23,905 nt of DNA from DASRAJ01 sp039920305 (GTDB lineage Bacteria; Bacteroidota; Bacteroidia; Chitinophagales; UBA10324). The DNA is taken from positions 1-23,905 of the forward strand of contig JBDSEA010000106.1 of the NCBI GenBank assembly GCA_039920305.1. The letters run 5' to 3'. The notes under the pieces are model-generated. The model worked only from the letters and a program-made list of their open reading frames with translations. It was not told the DNA's origin and did not search any database. The translations under genes and the position numbers were made by a program. This document shows, in pieces, positions 22,731 to 23,905 of this stretch (its first letter is position 1; each line of letters opens with the position of its first letter).

Positions 22731-23905
22731 GTGAAAACCGAAACGGTGCTGCTCCCCGGATTGAATCTTATAAAAAACATTTTCGTACTCTTCTTCTTTG
22801 CATTAATACTCATTTTATCCAACCCGGCGCAGTCACAGCCGTTACGACCTTACTTTCAGCAACAAGTAAGTTATTCGATTCGGGTTACCCTTGATGATGT
22901 ACATCATTTCCTTCGCGGAAATATATCCATCGAATACACCAACCACTCTCCTGACTCGCTACATTACCTGTTCTTTCACCTTTGGCCGAATGCATACCAG
23001 AATATTTACACCACATTTTCAAAACATTTTCTTGAAAACGGCAGCACTGATTTTTACTATGCATCTGACAGCACACTGGGATTCATTGACAGCCTGAATT
23101 TTGAAGCAAATGGGTTAAAAACCAAGGTGATATATGATTCTGTCAATCAGGATATTATTAAAATAATTTTGCCCTTTCCCTTAAAACCGGCCAACAAGAT
23201 TATCGTTCAAACTCCTTTCAGAATTAAAATACCCACAACCTTTTCAAGGCTCGGACATGCAGGCCAGCAATACCAAATTTCTCAATGGTACCCGAAACCA
23301 GCAGTGTATGATCGCCTTGGCTGGCACCCGATCCCCTACCTGGATCAGGGTGAATTTTATAGTGAGTTTGGGTCTTTTGATGTTCATATCACGCTGCCAA
23401 AAAATTATGTTGTGGGCGCCACCGGTACGCTTCAAAATACGGGCGAGATGCAGTGGATGAATGAAAAATCAACTTTAGCAGGTCAGCAATTCTCTAAATT
23501 CAAAATGGAGGAATTAACGATTCCGAATTCACTAAGGAAAGGTCAGGCTACGGCTTTTCCACCATCTGATAAAGAGACAAAAACGCTTCACTATAAAGCT
23601 GAACAAGTTCATGATTTCGCCTGGTTTGCTGATAAAAGATATTCAGTACTGAAGAGTACGGTCAAACTTCCATCCACGGGACGGGAAGTAATTACCTGGG
23701 GAATGTTTCTGCCGGAACATGCGCATCCGTGGTTCAACTCGGTCTTGTTTGCTGACTCTGCCATTTATAATTATTCCAAATGGATCGGCGATTATCCTTA
23801 TCCGCAGGTAACCGTGGTTGATGGAGCCCTACGAGCAGGCGGCGGCATGGAATACCCCATGATTACCGTGATCAGTGAATCGCGATCGCCTGAAATTCTT
23901 GACAG
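22731..23905 (+). CDS. M1-family metallopeptidase, N-terminal part (cut by window end)
   Basis: This is the first 391 residues of an exported M1 zinc aminopeptidase-like protein. A hydrophobic signal segment (KNIFVLFFFALILIL, about residues 15-29) is followed by the M1 N-terminal domain: SIRVTLDDVHHFLRGNISIEY, HYLFFHLWPNAYQN, then WYPKPAVYDRLGWHPIPY. The exopeptidase region GGGMEYP (around Met373) is a variant of the GAMEN motif. The frame is still open at the window end, so the HEXXH zinc motif lies beyond it. The start drawn is the GTG at 22731; a TTG at 22761 (MNLIKNIF) gives a tighter signal peptide. It is divergent from the TPR-comA operon. Confidence 0.85.
   Translation, partial: MKTETVLLPGLNLIKNIFVLFFFALILILSNPAQSQPLRPYFQQQVSYSIRVTLDDVHHFLRGNISIEYTNHSPDSLHYLFFHLWPNAYQNIYTTFSKHFLENGSTDFYYASDSTLGFIDSLNFEANGLKTKVIYDSVNQDIIKIILPFPLKPANKIIVQTPFRIKIPTTFSRLGHAGQQYQISQWYPKPAVYDRLGWHPIPYLDQGEFYSEFGSFDVHITLPKNYVVGATGTLQNTGEMQWMNEKSTLAGQQFSKFKMEELTIPNSLRKGQATAFPPSDKETKTLHYKAEQVHDFAWFADKRYSVLKSTVKLPSTGREVITWGMFLPEHAHPWFNSVLFADSAIYNYSKWIGDYPYPQVTVVDGALRAGGGMEYPMITVISESRSPEILD

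Noticed and set aside
1..23905. CRISPR arrays, insertion sequences, toxin-antitoxin or defence genes
   Set aside because: I saw no regularly spaced repeats, transposase motifs or defence-type domains on either strand.

Overview
The window looks like an ordinary stretch of chromosome from a Bacteroidota bacterium, of the Chitinophagales/Sphingobacteriales/Saprospiria kind; the exact lineage cannot be fixed from sequence alone. The signs are two secreted proteins with type IX secretion (T9SS) C-terminal sorting domains (S8 peptidase, choice-of-anchor V protein), a Bacteroidota-type TonB with the N-terminal RNKNYGAY motif, a Bacteroidota-type LptE, a large SprA-like outer-membrane protein, several TAnnTTTG-type -7 promoter elements, and almost no Shine-Dalgarno sequences. 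I see no tRNA or rRNA gene, CRISPR array, transposase, integrase or prophage.

Layout. Positions 64-4987 (minus strand) hold a compact unit read in the order miaB, sigma-54-type activator, lptE, an acidic TPR-tailed hypothetical gene and secG. The last three genes overlap by 1-4 bases or nearly touch, so they are probably co-transcribed; a nested hairpin follows secG. Positions 5207-7855 (minus) hold a TonB-family energy transducer and a T9SS-secreted subtilisin-like protease. An AlkA-type DNA glycosylase (8004-8618, plus) follows, converging on a 52-residue lmo0937-type membrane protein (8769-8927, minus) with a strong hairpin between them.

Positions 9150-11888 (plus) are the most accessory part: a secreted glycerophosphodiester phosphodiesterase broken by one frameshift, two unrecognised conserved-looking small genes, and a translationally coupled pair ending in a holin-X-like membrane protein. 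This resembles envelope or stress small-protein clusters, but that is inference. Then come glutaryl-CoA dehydrogenase (minus), dihydroneopterin aldolase folB, an M3 oligoendopeptidase and a choice-of-anchor V T9SS protein (plus), a small secreted OB-like protein (minus), and an 1170-residue SprA-like outer-membrane protein (plus).

The right end holds a two-gene operon (minus): a TPR protein and phosphosulfolactate synthase (comA), driven by a recognisable Bacteroidota promoter. Divergent from it is the N-terminal half of an M1 metallopeptidase cut by the window edge.

Most genes are housekeeping or envelope functions. I did not find a convincing undescribed multi-gene system. The best leads are the comA/TPR operon (a possible sulfonolipid link), the SprA-like protein, and the small-protein cluster at 8769-11888. 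Several starts should be moved from the longest open frame: miaB, the TPR gene, the GDPD, the 10339 gene, the choice-of-anchor V gene and the OB-like gene.
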